A stretch of 64,000 bases of DNA from Ryuthela nishihirai (Eukaryota > Arthropoda > Arachnida > Araneae > Heptathelidae). The notes below the pieces were generated by a model, which saw nothing but the letters and a program-made list of their open reading frames with translations, ran no database searches and had not been told where the DNA came from. The first letter of the stretch is position 1; every line of letters begins with the position of its first letter. The DNA lies in the NCBI GenBank assembly GCA_038380435.1, contig JAWZYU010000024.1:51174613-51238612 (forward strand). Direction: 5' to 3'. Below, piece by piece: positions 55,025-64,000 of this stretch. Position numbers and translations under genes: made by a program.

Positions 55025-55509
55025 AAAATCATTCATTATGAAGTCTAAGGGATATTATATTTTTGTTTTAGTTAGATAAAGAGAGAAAACTTATAAGGTT
55101 GACTAGTGCTTATTAAGTCTAATTGCTGAACGCAAATAAAATATTTAAAATCATAACAAAACATTATTTTATCTTTTTAATTTTTTTCTTTCAAAATTGT
55201 AAAAATGTAGAAATTTAAATTATGAATGAGCCTGGGCCCCAACGCATCACCTAATTCATGTGTAATATTTATTTGCATATAGAAACTATCTCGCAACGTA
55301 AAGTATATTATTGATCCTATTCATTCATGAAATTAACCTCCACTGTCACCTTGATTACGGTGACATGCAATAAATGATTTTAAGTAATCGTTCGTTATGT
55401 TATTAGGAAACTTAACACCTTTTTTGACAATTCTGATAAAACATTAAAAGACATTAAAATAAGAATTCCATATGAATCATGACCTCTTCGGGCTTGTCAA
55501 TAAATGTAT
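55025..55509. other. AT-rich DNA containing a dispersed 100-bp repeat
   Basis: The part at about 55121-55221 (GCAAATAAAATATTTAAAAT, then CATAACAAAA, and TCAAAATTGTAAAAATGTAG) is repeated at 57434-57535 inside a satellite. Otherwise nothing recognised. Confidence 0.6.
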
Positions 55510-55520
55510 TTCTGAAATAC

Positions 55521-55883
55521 TTTTGGGGTTGGGTTGTTTTACCTCCGAGCGGCACTTTTTTTGCACACCATGGGCTAAATGGCCAGAAGGTTGCGAGAGA
55601 GAACCCACTGGAACGGCTGTTGGGGGTAGATGGTAGCCTCCCGTCAAGGCCATCCAGCGTATTCTTTAACGTGCACAGTATGGGTATGACTCTCCTGAAA
55701 CGAGGCCACGGCTTAACGTCCCATCCGACAGACGGCGGCTTATTCCAAGCCCATCGGTGTCCCCTACTGACCGTGGGCAGAGCGGGGAATTTTGCTGAGA
55801 TAAATCTCAACGCTGACCCAGCTGGGACTCGAACCAGGGAACTACAGATTACGAGCCTGGCGAGCTACCGACTGAGCCACCCC
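55521..55883 (-). mobile_element. SINE-A copy 13, 11-bp TSD
   Basis: Minus-strand copy with small deletions (part of the CATGGACCCCGAAGGCTCAG block is missing). Perfect duplication TTCTGAAATAC at 55510-55520 and 55884-55894. Confidence 0.92.
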
Positions 55884-55937
55884 TTCTGAAATACCCATCT
55901 CTTTCCCTGTACAACTGTAAGTTATGCGATATTCGTA

Positions 55938-56155
55938 TAAATAAATAAATAAATAAATAAATACTCCCTCAAGCAGCTGCTTGCCACAGAGGTCTGACAG
56001 GAGCCTGTGAGTCCATATGCCATAGTAAAAGGTCTGAGAGGATGGCAGGACCTCAGCAGAAAAACGATACACACAACCATGCCTTGCCCAGGGATCAGAA
56101 CCCAGGTCCCTTAGATCAGTAGCCAAGCGCGCTAACCACTCGGCCATGGGACGGC
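55938..56155 (-). mobile_element. SINE-B copy 3 with (TTTA)n tail
   Basis: Head at the right (GGCCGAGTGGTTAGCGCGCT and an altered B box on the minus strand), TCAGACCTCTGTGGCAAGCA block near the left, and then (TAAA)n at 55938-55962. On the element's strand that is a (TTTA)n 3' tail. The tail defines the SINE-B orientation. Confidence 0.85.
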
Positions 56156-57309
56156 TACCATTCATATATTCGATGCTTATGATGCTGCTTCATCGTGGAA
56201 AGTGTCTTTGCATTTATTGTCTTTTATCTGAGTTATTTACACTCATTTGTTGCTTTCTCTTATTGTTAGTTTTTTACTTTTGTAGTAGTTTTATTCTGTT
56301 TCCACCTTTTGCCGTTTTAACTTCGGTTGCAGTTTAAATAATTTCTTCCTCTCTACGTTTGCTGCACTATAGCATATTTTCTAAAGTTCCATAAGATTCA
56401 AAACAAGCGACCAATGCAATAAGAAATTAAAAACTTAGCGGTAGTTTTAATTTATTTTAAAATTTTATAAGAAAATGAACGATTTGAATAAACGAGAATA
56501 AAGTTAATAACTTCAAGGACACTTTGACTTTTTTTTAATTGATCCAAATGGCAACAAAAACAGTAATGAAACTTATATTATTATCTGGTTTGTAAGTGAA
56601 GCTTCTATCTATGGAAAGCGGACATTACTAATGTATTTAGATCAATATTATGCCGCTAATCGATCTGGTGGATTTCGAACCAATCAGTAAGGTATTCCCC
56701 CACTTACGTGATAGTTGCATTCCAAAGAATGGTTGCGAAACTTGAAATTAAGTAAATCGAAATTTCCGTTCCAAATAACTATAATCTTATAAACGAAGGT
56801 TGCTTATCTGAACAACTGTCTAAATTTACTTTTAAGTATGATATTAACCTATTTTTTATTATGACTATTATTATTTATCACTATTTTTCGCTCTCCTTGC
56901 TAGTCCCGTGGGAATAAAGCTGATGGAAAAAAGCTTTTCAGGAAAGACATTTTTTCCTTTTTTTTTTTAAACAGAGAAAAAAACAATTTTTTAAAACTCT
57001 TACTCTCTTATTTTTCCTGCTCATTTAACTTCCGTTGATATCTTATTCTAATGGCATTTTAATTGGCAAGTTATTCGAAACACTTATTTATTTTCAGTTA
57101 TTTTTGCTTCTCTTCTTGTTTTACTGTCTCAAATATTCATTTAAAAAATTCGCAATTCATTTAACTTTAATGCTGTTGATTTTAGTTGTTTACGAATTCT
57201 AGTTTTTTATACTAGACGCATAATTATGATATTTTTTGTCTTCACTAAAAAATTAAAGTGGAAAAGCAGTAATGACTTGCTCATTTAGATTTGTTTATGT
57301 AAATAGTCA
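56156..57309. other. AT-rich unassigned DNA
   Basis: No gene. The 63-codon frame at 56146 is a hydrophobic Phe/Leu-rich product of T-rich sequence. Confidence 0.4.
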
Positions 57310-59045
57310 TGTGAAAGGGCGTTAATTCGAAATTTGTTTTAGTCGAAATCGCATTAATACGAACTTCGCCTGTCGAAATCGCGTTAACATGAAATTCGTC
57401 TAAGTCGAAATCCTGTTAATACGAAATTCGCCTAATTGCTGAAAGCAAATAAAATATTTAAAATCATAACAAAAAAAATATTTTTTCTTTTTTAATTTTT
57501 TTCTTTCAAAATTGTAAAAATGTAGAAATTTAACACTAAATTCGCCTAAGACGAAATCGCGTCAACACGAAATTCTCCTAATTCGAAATAGCGTCAACAC
57601 GAAATTCTCCTAATTTGAAATAGCGTCAACACGAAATTCACCTTAGTCGAAATCGCTGTAATACGAAACTCGTCTGTCCAAATCTTCTTGATACGAAATT
57701 CGCCTAAGTCGAAGTCGTGTCAACACGAAATACTCCTAATTCGAAATAGCGCCAACATGAAATTATCCTAATTCCAAATAGCGTCAACATGAAATTCTAA
57801 ATCGAAATAGCGTCAACACGAAATTCGACTAATTCGAAATAGCGTCAACACGAAATTCGAATAAGAGGACATCACGTGAACACGAAATTCTCCTAATTCG
57901 AAATAGCGTCAACACGAAATTCGCCTCAGTCCAAATCGCTTTAATACGAAATTCGTCTGTAGAAATCTTCTTAATACGAAATTCGCCTAAGTCGAAGTCG
58001 TGTCAACACGAAATTCTCCTAATTCGAAATAGCATCAACACGAAATTCGCGTAATTCGAAATAGCGGCAACACGAAATTCGCCTAATTCGAAATGGCGTC
58101 AACACGAAATTCGGCTAATTCGAAATAGCGTCAACACGAAATTTGCTTTAATACGAAAATCGTCTGTAAAAGTCGAAATCGCTTTAATACGAAATTCGTC
58201 TGTCGAAATCTTTTTAATACGAAATTCGCCTAAGTCGATGTCGTGTCAACACGAAATACTCCTAATTCGAAATAGCATCAACACGAAATTCGCCTAAGAC
58301 GAAATCGCGTCAACACGAAATTCTCCTAAGACGAAATCGCGTCAACACGAAATTCTCCTAATTCGAAATAGCGTCAACACGGAATTTGCCTAATTCGAAA
58401 TCGCGTCAACACGAATTTTTCCTAATTCGAAATAGCGTCAACACGAAATTCGCCTTAGTCGAAATCGCCTTAATACGAAATTCGTCTGTCGAAATCTTCT
58501 TAATACGAAATTCGTCTGTCGAATTCTTCTTAATACGAAATTCGCCTAAGTCGAAGTCGTGTCAATACGAAATACTCCTAATTCGAAATAGCGTAACACT
58601 AAATTTGCCTAAGTCGAAATCGCATCAACACGAAATTCTCCTAATTCGAAATAGCGTCAATACGAAATTCATAAGTCGAATTCGTATCAACACGAAATTC
58701 GCCTTAGTCGAAATCGCGTTAACACGAAATTCTCCTAATTCGAAATAGCGTCAGTACGAAATTCGTAAGTCGAACTCGTATCAACACGAAATTCGCCTTA
58801 GTCGAAATCGCGTTAATACGAAATTCGTCTGTCGAAATCCTGTTAATACGAAATTCCCCTAAGTCGAAATCGCGTTAAAATGAATTTACCTAATTCGAAA
58901 TCGCCTTAAAACGAAATTCCCCTAAATCGAAATCTGGTTAATACAAAATTCACCAAAGTCGAAATCGTATTAACACGAACTTCGCCTGTCGGAAGCGCGT
59001 TAACACGAAATTCGCCTAATTCAAAATTGTGGTAACACAAAATTA
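57310..59045. repeat. 1.7-kb satellite, about 35-bp unit
   Basis: Roughly 45-50 units of CGAAATTCGCCTAATTCGAA, then ATAGCGTCAACA. They mix two half-unit variants: AATAGCGTCAACACGAAATT, and AATCG(C/T)..TTAATACGAAATTC with CGTCTGTCGAAATC. Higher-order blocks are visible, since the TCTGTCGAAATCTTCTTAAT variant recurs every few hundred bases. A foreign 100-bp segment interrupts it at 57434-57535. The 120-codon frame at 58386 exists only by periodicity. Confidence 0.92.
57434..57535. repeat. Dispersed 100-bp repeat inside the satellite
   Basis: Nearly the same sequence as 55121-55221. The array continues on either side with CGAAATTCGCCTAA and TAAATTCGCCTAAG. Confidence 0.75.
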
Positions 59046-59362
59046 AGTGTTAACACATAGGTAAAGAAATACTTCTACCATGCGTAGTAACTAATGTGTA
59101 ACCACCATGCGTTATATATTTTAGTCTACAAAATAATATTAGGCCTAATACCAATAATTTCAAATATATGTAATATTTTCAATATATAGTTTTATGTCTG
59201 TTTAAAATAATATTTCAGATGCTATTGGAATTTTACTCATATCAAAAAGATATTGTTCAATAAGGCTTTGTTATTCGTTTCCGGTTGAGGAAAGAAAACA
59301 ATGAGAAACACGAAACCAAAGGTTGAAAACAAAAACACACAAACATTACATTTCTATAATGT
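59046..59362. other. AT-rich unassigned DNA
   Basis: Nothing recognised between the satellite and the MITE. Confidence 0.4.
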
Positions 59363-59363
59363 A

Positions 59364-59578
59364 CAGTCAGTCAAAAAAATATCCGAACACTATGGCTGAT
59401 TACAGAATTCAGAAAAAATATCTGGCAATGGTTTTTTTTAGAAATTGGTGATCTGGCAACCTTTATGTACAGTACACGGCGGTTGCCAGATCACTAATTT
59501 CTAAAAAAATTCGTTGCCAGATATTTTTTCTGAATTCTGTAATCAGCCATAATGTTCGGATATTTTTTTGAGCGACTG
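59364..59578. mobile_element. Pal-MITE copy 7, short form
   Basis: TA-flanked; starts CAGTCAGTCAAAAAAATATC and ends GATATTTTTTTGAGCGACTG. The centre has changed to GTACAGTACAC, so the middle of the hairpin is imperfect. Confidence 0.87.
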
Positions 59579-59580
59579 TA

Positions 59581-59905
59581 CTTCATAATTGTTATCCTTT
59601 TGTTTCCTTTCGTATATTGTTCATGTGGGAAATATATGGAAATTTAAAGAGAAACCCGGAGAGATAGTTGCCTATGTCTCTCTTCTGCGAACAACACTTT
59701 GCAAGCCATACTCGTAACATGATGTTCTCAGCAGGTTCGTTTTTTCTCAAATCATCATCAACTCAAATCATCATCATCATCAAATCAACATCATTCTGGG
59801 ATCAGAACCAAATTGTTACTAGGTTATCAGAGCAAACGGTCAAGCCATTCACGGATTCAAACCCGAACCAACAGTTTCAGTGTCGCAACGAACCTACGTG
59901 ATAAC
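59581..59905. other. Unassigned DNA
   Basis: Contains a short (ATC)n run near 59770. No gene. Confidence 0.4.
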
Positions 59906-59907
59906 CA

Positions 59908-60104
59908 CTGCGCAGCAGAGGTGGTTCGAGTCCTCACTACGCCTGCGTTAATTTTTCTCCGCTCATCTTTGCTCTGTCCCCGGGAAGAAAGGGGACACGG
60001 ATGGATTTAGACATGCTGCCGTCTCTGAAATGAGATATTAAATTATGATTTCTTCAACAGGAGAGCTGTAACCGATGTACGTTAAAGAACATACTGAATT
60101 TGAA
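59908..60104 (+). mobile_element. Old SINE-A-related copy, interrupted by copy 14
   Basis: GTGGTTCGAGTCC, GGGGACACGGATGG, GAGATATTAAATTATG and GTTAAAGAACATACTG follow the SINE-A block order with strong divergence. After copy 14, 60505-60530 (CCATCTATTTTCTGATTTAC, then AGCTGT) continues the order. Confidence 0.6.
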
Positions 60105-60495
60105 GTGGGTTGTTGGGTTGTTTGTCCTCTGAGAAGCACGTTTTTCACATCATGGGCTAAATGGCCAGGTCACATGTACTCCGAGGGCTCAGAGAAAGTT
60201 GGGAGAGGGGACCCACTGAAACAGCTGTTGGGAGACAGATGGTAGCTCCCTGTCAATGTCATCCAGCGTGTTCTTTAATGTGAACAAGGTGTGTCTCTCC
60301 CGCACACGGGCCACGGATTAATGTTCCATTCGACGGATGGGGCCTTTCCAAACCCATCAGTGTCCCCTACTGACCGTGGGCAGAGCGGGAAAATTTACGG
60401 AGATAAATCTGAACGCTGACCTAGCTGAGACTCGAACCTGGGAAGTACATATTACGAGCCTGGCGCGCTACCGACCTAGCCTCCCCCCCCCCCCT
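60105..60495 (-). mobile_element. SINE-A copy 14, nested in an older relative
   Basis: Minus-strand copy, moderately diverged, with a long C run at its head end (60484-60494). Short flanking similarity (ATTTGAA) at 60098-60104 and 60498-60504 fits a target duplication. Confidence 0.85.
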
Positions 60496-60872
60496 CGATT
60501 TGAAACTTCCATCTATTTTCTGATTTACAGCTGTATAGTGGAATCCCATCCTTATTCAGCTCTAGGCCGTTGCAGTCCTCATAATCAAGCCTCTTAGTCG
60601 ATTATGTGCATAAAATACCATCTAGAGGTAATCCAATAGAAATCCGTTGGAGAGCAATTACCTGAAGTTTTTGATTAAATCACAAAACATCATCGTAAAC
60701 ATTGTTAGGCAAATAGCATCGCGGTCAGCAAAATTAAATCGATTCCTTTCTGGAAGAATTTCTTCGGTTGTTGATCGGATTCGAAAACTGAAGTTGAACT
60801 TCTGAATGGGCTGCGGATGAGTTTCTGTTGAATCTCCCTTACAAATACTTTTGAAAGTTTTACATATTTTCC

Positions 60873-61263
60873 GGGGCGGGAGTGACTCAGTCGGTAGCGC
60901 GCCAGGCTCGTAATCTGTAGTTCCCAGGTTCGAGTCCCAGCTGGGTCAGCGTTGAGATTTATCTCCGCAAAAATTCCCCGCCCTGCCCACGGTGAGTAGG
61001 GGACACCGATGGGCTTGGAAAGGCCGCCGTCCGTCGGATGGGACGTTAAGCCGTGGCAACGTGTGCGGGAAAGCCATACCCTGTGCACGTTAAAGAACAC
61101 GCTGGATGGCCTTGACGGTAGGCTACCATCTGTCTCCCAACAGCTGTTCCAGTGGGTCCCCTCCCCCAACCTTCTCTGAGCCTTCGGGGTCCATGTGACC
61201 TGGCCATTTAGCCCATGGTGTGCAAAAAAGTGCCGCTCATAGGTAAAACAACCCAACCAATCC
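60873..61263 (+). mobile_element. SINE-A copy 15, full length, 14-bp TSD
   Basis: Near consensus, with GGTTCGAGTCC intact. Perfect duplication TTTACATATTTTCC at 60859-60872 and 61264-61277. The 183-codon minus-strand frame (60705-61256) is the SINE read backwards plus flank, not a gene. Confidence 0.94.
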
Positions 61264-61433
61264 TTTACATATTTTCCTCTGATATAAAATTTGGTTCCCT
61301 GGACGCCATTGCAGCCATCCTGGTTTAGAGATTTAATAATAACTCAAATTTCCTTCTTTGCAAAACTTGGAATTCCTCTAATATGCCTCCTACATTAGTT
61401 TAGTTGCTATGGTTTCGCATCTCTTGCCACCGT

Positions 61434-61820
61434 GGGGCGGGGGTGGTTCAGTCGGTAGCGCGCCAGGCTTGTAATCTGCAGTTCCCAGGTTCGAGTCCCA
61501 GCTGGGTCAGCGTTGAGGTTTATCTCAGCAAAATTCCCCGCCCTGCCTACGGTCAGTAGGGGACACTAATGGGCTTTTAAAGGCTGTCGTCCGGCAGATG
61601 GGACGTTATGCCGTGGCCCCGTGTGCGGGAGAGCCATAACCTGTGCACTTTAAGGAACACACTGGATGGCCTTGATGGGAGCTACCATCTGTCTCCCAAC
61701 AGTTGTTCCAGTGGGTCCCCTCACCCAACCTTCTCTGAACCTTCGTGGTCCTTGTGACCTGGTCGTTTAGCCCATGGTGTGCAAAAAAAGTGCCCTCAGA
61801 GGTAAAACAACCCAACCCTT
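61434..61820 (+). mobile_element. SINE-A copy 16, full length, 10-bp TSD
   Basis: Head GGGCGGGGGTGGTTCAGTCG, intact B box, full tail. Perfect duplication TTGCCACCGT at 61424-61433 and 61821-61830. Lies 170 bp from copy 15 in the same orientation. Confidence 0.93.
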
Positions 61821-61931
61821 TTGCCACCGTATATGAATTCCCATCGGTAAAAAAATATTTCGCCATAATTCCCCTTCTACAAAAATTAATGTCCACATCC
61901 TTAACAGTCATTGGCGAAAAGCTCTTTACAA

Positions 61932-62748
61932 CAGGGGTACACAAACCTTTTCTGGTATGGGCCAAACAGAAAGATATGACATTTGTTGTGGGTTAATAGT
62001 TGTATGCGCAATGCACTAAAAAGAACGAAACAATGAATATATAATTAATCTTGATATCAAAATTGAAGTTGACTTTGAAAAAATAAGCGAATGATGAGAC
62101 TAAATCCCAGAAATGGGCTGCTTAACATTTTAAAGCAATTAATTGAATCAAAAACATCAATGATGTTATAGCTAGTTGTATGACGTTATTCAAATTTTCT
62201 TATTATTAAAATACTATTCAATTTAGTAGAGGATGTTTTTTTTTAATTTATAGGTTCAATTTGTACGTGGGCCGTATATAATTATTGAAAGGACTGGATA
62301 AAAGTGTTAAAAATGCCGAATAAAACTGTTAAAAGAGCTGGATAGACTTCTTAAAAGAGAGGGGGGTAAAATTCTTAAAAGAGCTGGATAACATTGTTAA
62401 AGGAGCCGGGTAAAATTGCTAAAAGAGCCGGACGAAATTCTTAAAGAGCTGGATAAAGTTGTTAAGGAGCCGGATGAAATTGTTAAAAGAGCCGGATAAA
62501 AACAAAAGCTGGACCAAATTGATTACAGAAGCAGGATAAAATTCTTAAAAGAGCTGGATGAAATTGCTAAAGGAGCCGGATAAAATTGTTAAAAGATCCG
62601 GATAAAATTCTTAAAAGAGCTGGATCAAATTGTTAAACGAGCGGGATAAAATTCTTAAAAAACACGGAATTTGCTTTTAAAAAACCTGATAAAATTCTTA
62701 AAAGAGATGGATAAAATTGTTAAATGGTCCAGAGTTTATGCACTCCTG
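61932..62748. mobile_element. hAT-like element whose interior is a minisatellite
   Basis: The left end CAGGGGTACACAAACCTTTT, then GGTATGGGCC, mirrors the right end GGTCCAGAGTTTATGCACTCCTG with several mismatches. The flanking 8-mers CTTTACAA (61924-61931) and CTTCACAG (62749-62756) agree at 6 of 8 positions. A further GTGGGCCG occurs at 62269. Most of the right half is a tandem repeat (next entry). No transposase. Confidence 0.6.
62283..62722. repeat. Minisatellite, about 22 bp, inside the hAT-like element
   Basis: About twenty units of GAGCTGGATAAAATTCTTAA type, with GAGCCGG and GATCCGG variants and G/C alternation at the TTGTTAA/TTCTTAA position. Confidence 0.88.
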
Positions 62749-62756
62749 CTTCACAG

Positions 62757-63425
62757 CATGGTTTTATAGTTGGCCTTGACTCTTGTAGTAAACATTTTCC
62801 CTCAGTGCAGAATCATTCCTAAATCAGGTGTCTAGACGGCAATGTCTGTCTAGCTTAGTAGAACGCAGGTTTATTAACTCTTTTAGATAGCCATACACAA
62901 TGAATTGTGATACAGTATATTCTTTTCCTATAAAGTCGTTTCACTTTCTCATATTTATATTAAAATAAATATTCTCTCTTCTGGAATTTCGAAAGCAACT
63001 ATTTGATTTACAATCTTTACTAGCTTACAATGTGCGTTGTTATTTTATTTTATCCATGATGCAATGTTGCGAATTTCTGTGATACAAATTGGTAGATGAC
63101 AATTTAAAGGGAGTTTTCTAGGTCATGACAATAAAATATCTGCTTCAAGGCTTGAGTATTTTTTACTAATGGATAGCGGGTATGTGGACCTCACGTAATA
63201 TGATTTATTTATATCAATACTCTGGACGGTTATTATTGTCTTATCAGTTTTAATCTACTGTCAATACTCAGCAGAACTAATGGCTGAAGTAAATATGGAA
63301 GAGTCAAAACAACAACGTAATAAATATCAGTTTAATAAATATATCTTTTATTATTTAGTCGCTGTATGTATTTCACTCGGGCAATTGTTACTCCTTTTTT
63401 TGCTGTGAGAAAAGAACTTCGTTGG
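62757..63425. other. AT-rich unassigned DNA
   Basis: Nothing recognised. Confidence 0.4.
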
Positions 63426-63429
63426 ACTT

Positions 63430-63935
63430 TGAATTTCAGACGTTTTTCATATAGTGAATTTATTTATTTGAAATGAGAATGAACCAGTTTATTTAACGTA
63501 TTTGTGGCCTTTTGCAACCTGTTGGACTTTGCAGAAACTTTTGCATCCTTTTTAAAGATTTTACGAATATTTTGCAACCTATTGAGTGCTTTTCTTAGCT
63601 TTTTATACCTATTAAATGTTTTTAGAAACTTTTACAAGCAACCTGTTAGTAATTCTTCGCAACCTTTTACATTCTAGAATAATTTTCGGAATATTTTGCA
63701 ACCTATTGAGAATATTTTTAAACTATTGTGATATGTTGAAAGTTTTTGCGATTTTTTTCTCAACCTATGAAGAGTTGTTCGCAATCTTAGTGAGACTTTT
63801 TCTACAACTTTTTCAGCCTATTGAGAAAATTTCGCAATATTCCGAAACTTTCTGATGGTTTTTGTGAAACCTCTTGCAATCTTCTCATAATATTTCGCAA
63901 CTTTTGCAATCTTTCACAACTTCACTTGTTTATAT
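63430..63935. repeat. Degenerate tandem repeat, about 23 bp
   Basis: Repeated TTTTGCAACCTATTGAG, then ..TTTT(C/T)G units with heavy divergence. The 79-codon frame at 63616 is a by-product. Confidence 0.65.
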
Positions 63936-64000
63936 TCAACTTCTCAAATATTTCAGGGTATCAAAAAATGAATCACTATATTTTTGTAGCAAAAAATATG

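Noticed and set aside
58386..58748. 120-codon frame in the 35-bp satellite
   Set aside because: Periodic peptide generated by the repeat; other stretches of the same array are closed.
60705..61256. Longest open frame in the window (183 codons, minus strand)
   Set aside because: From the tail to the head it is the inverse of SINE-A copy 15. Similar peptides recur at every SINE-A copy, with frameshifts that follow indels and not codons.

Overview
The window looks like intergenic or intronic DNA from a eukaryote, most likely an arthropod and possibly a chelicerate such as a spider. The sequence is AT-rich and has no intact protein gene. It is crowded with tRNA-derived SINEs that carry target-site duplications, palindromic Tc1/mariner-type MITEs, hAT, mariner, Tc1 and pogo/Tigger relics, LINE 3' ends, and many minisatellite arrays. 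The arthropod assignment is inference from the style of these repeats; nothing here fixes the species. No bacterial or viral gene organisation is visible.

Layout. 1-4.9 kb: AT-rich DNA with a decayed mariner transposase (1264-1636), a hAT-like MITE and a 0.6-kb inverted duplication (3078-3711 / 4301-4917). 4.9-8.7 kb: a satellite that reverses orientation near 7.13 kb, invaded by palindromic MITEs and one SINE. 9.9-13.7 kb: a widely spaced inverted repeat enclosing a hAT MITE with a perfect 8-bp duplication, a LINE 3' end and a MITE; a further MITE follows. 14-22.5 kb: several tandem arrays, including a 1.3-kb GATGACGATGA-rich one, and three SINEs. 23.6-26.2 kb: a hAT element with a BED zinc finger and a frameshifted transposase, followed by two palindromic MITEs. 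26.2-33 kb: a GC-rich repeat segment, a foldback made of two tRNA-like sequences, a SINE, a 40-bp and a 62-bp tandem array, and a pogo-like end. 33-42 kb: a CT-rich region, a mariner relic, a nested SINE cluster, a Tigger relic with a CENP-B-like N-terminus, a LINE 3' end and two Tc1 relics in opposite orientation. 42-50 kb: tandem arrays (44 bp; 45 bp), another tRNA-like SINE, and a GC-rich block (45.56-46.03 kb) that looks like a promoter with a non-coding first exon ending in a consensus splice donor. 50-62.8 kb: the densest SINE cluster, including a SINE nested in another SINE family, a 1.7-kb array of about 35-bp units, a MITE, and a hAT-like element filled by a minisatellite. 62.8-64 kb: a degenerate 23-bp array.

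Functionally the window is a record of mobile-element activity. The main SINE family (called SINE-A here) has 16 reasonably complete copies plus an older relative. Most are 320-395 bp, and most are flanked by 8-14-bp direct repeats, several of them perfect, so the family moved recently. The palindromic MITE family (Pal-MITE) occurs at seven loci, at least six of them between TA dinucleotides; three loci carry an extra internal palindromic cassette. The best candidates for host function are the putative first exon near 46.0 kb and a few repeat-free, base-balanced stretches (28.2-28.6, 30.3-30.9 and 50.9-51.3 kb) that could be regulatory. These are weak inferences.
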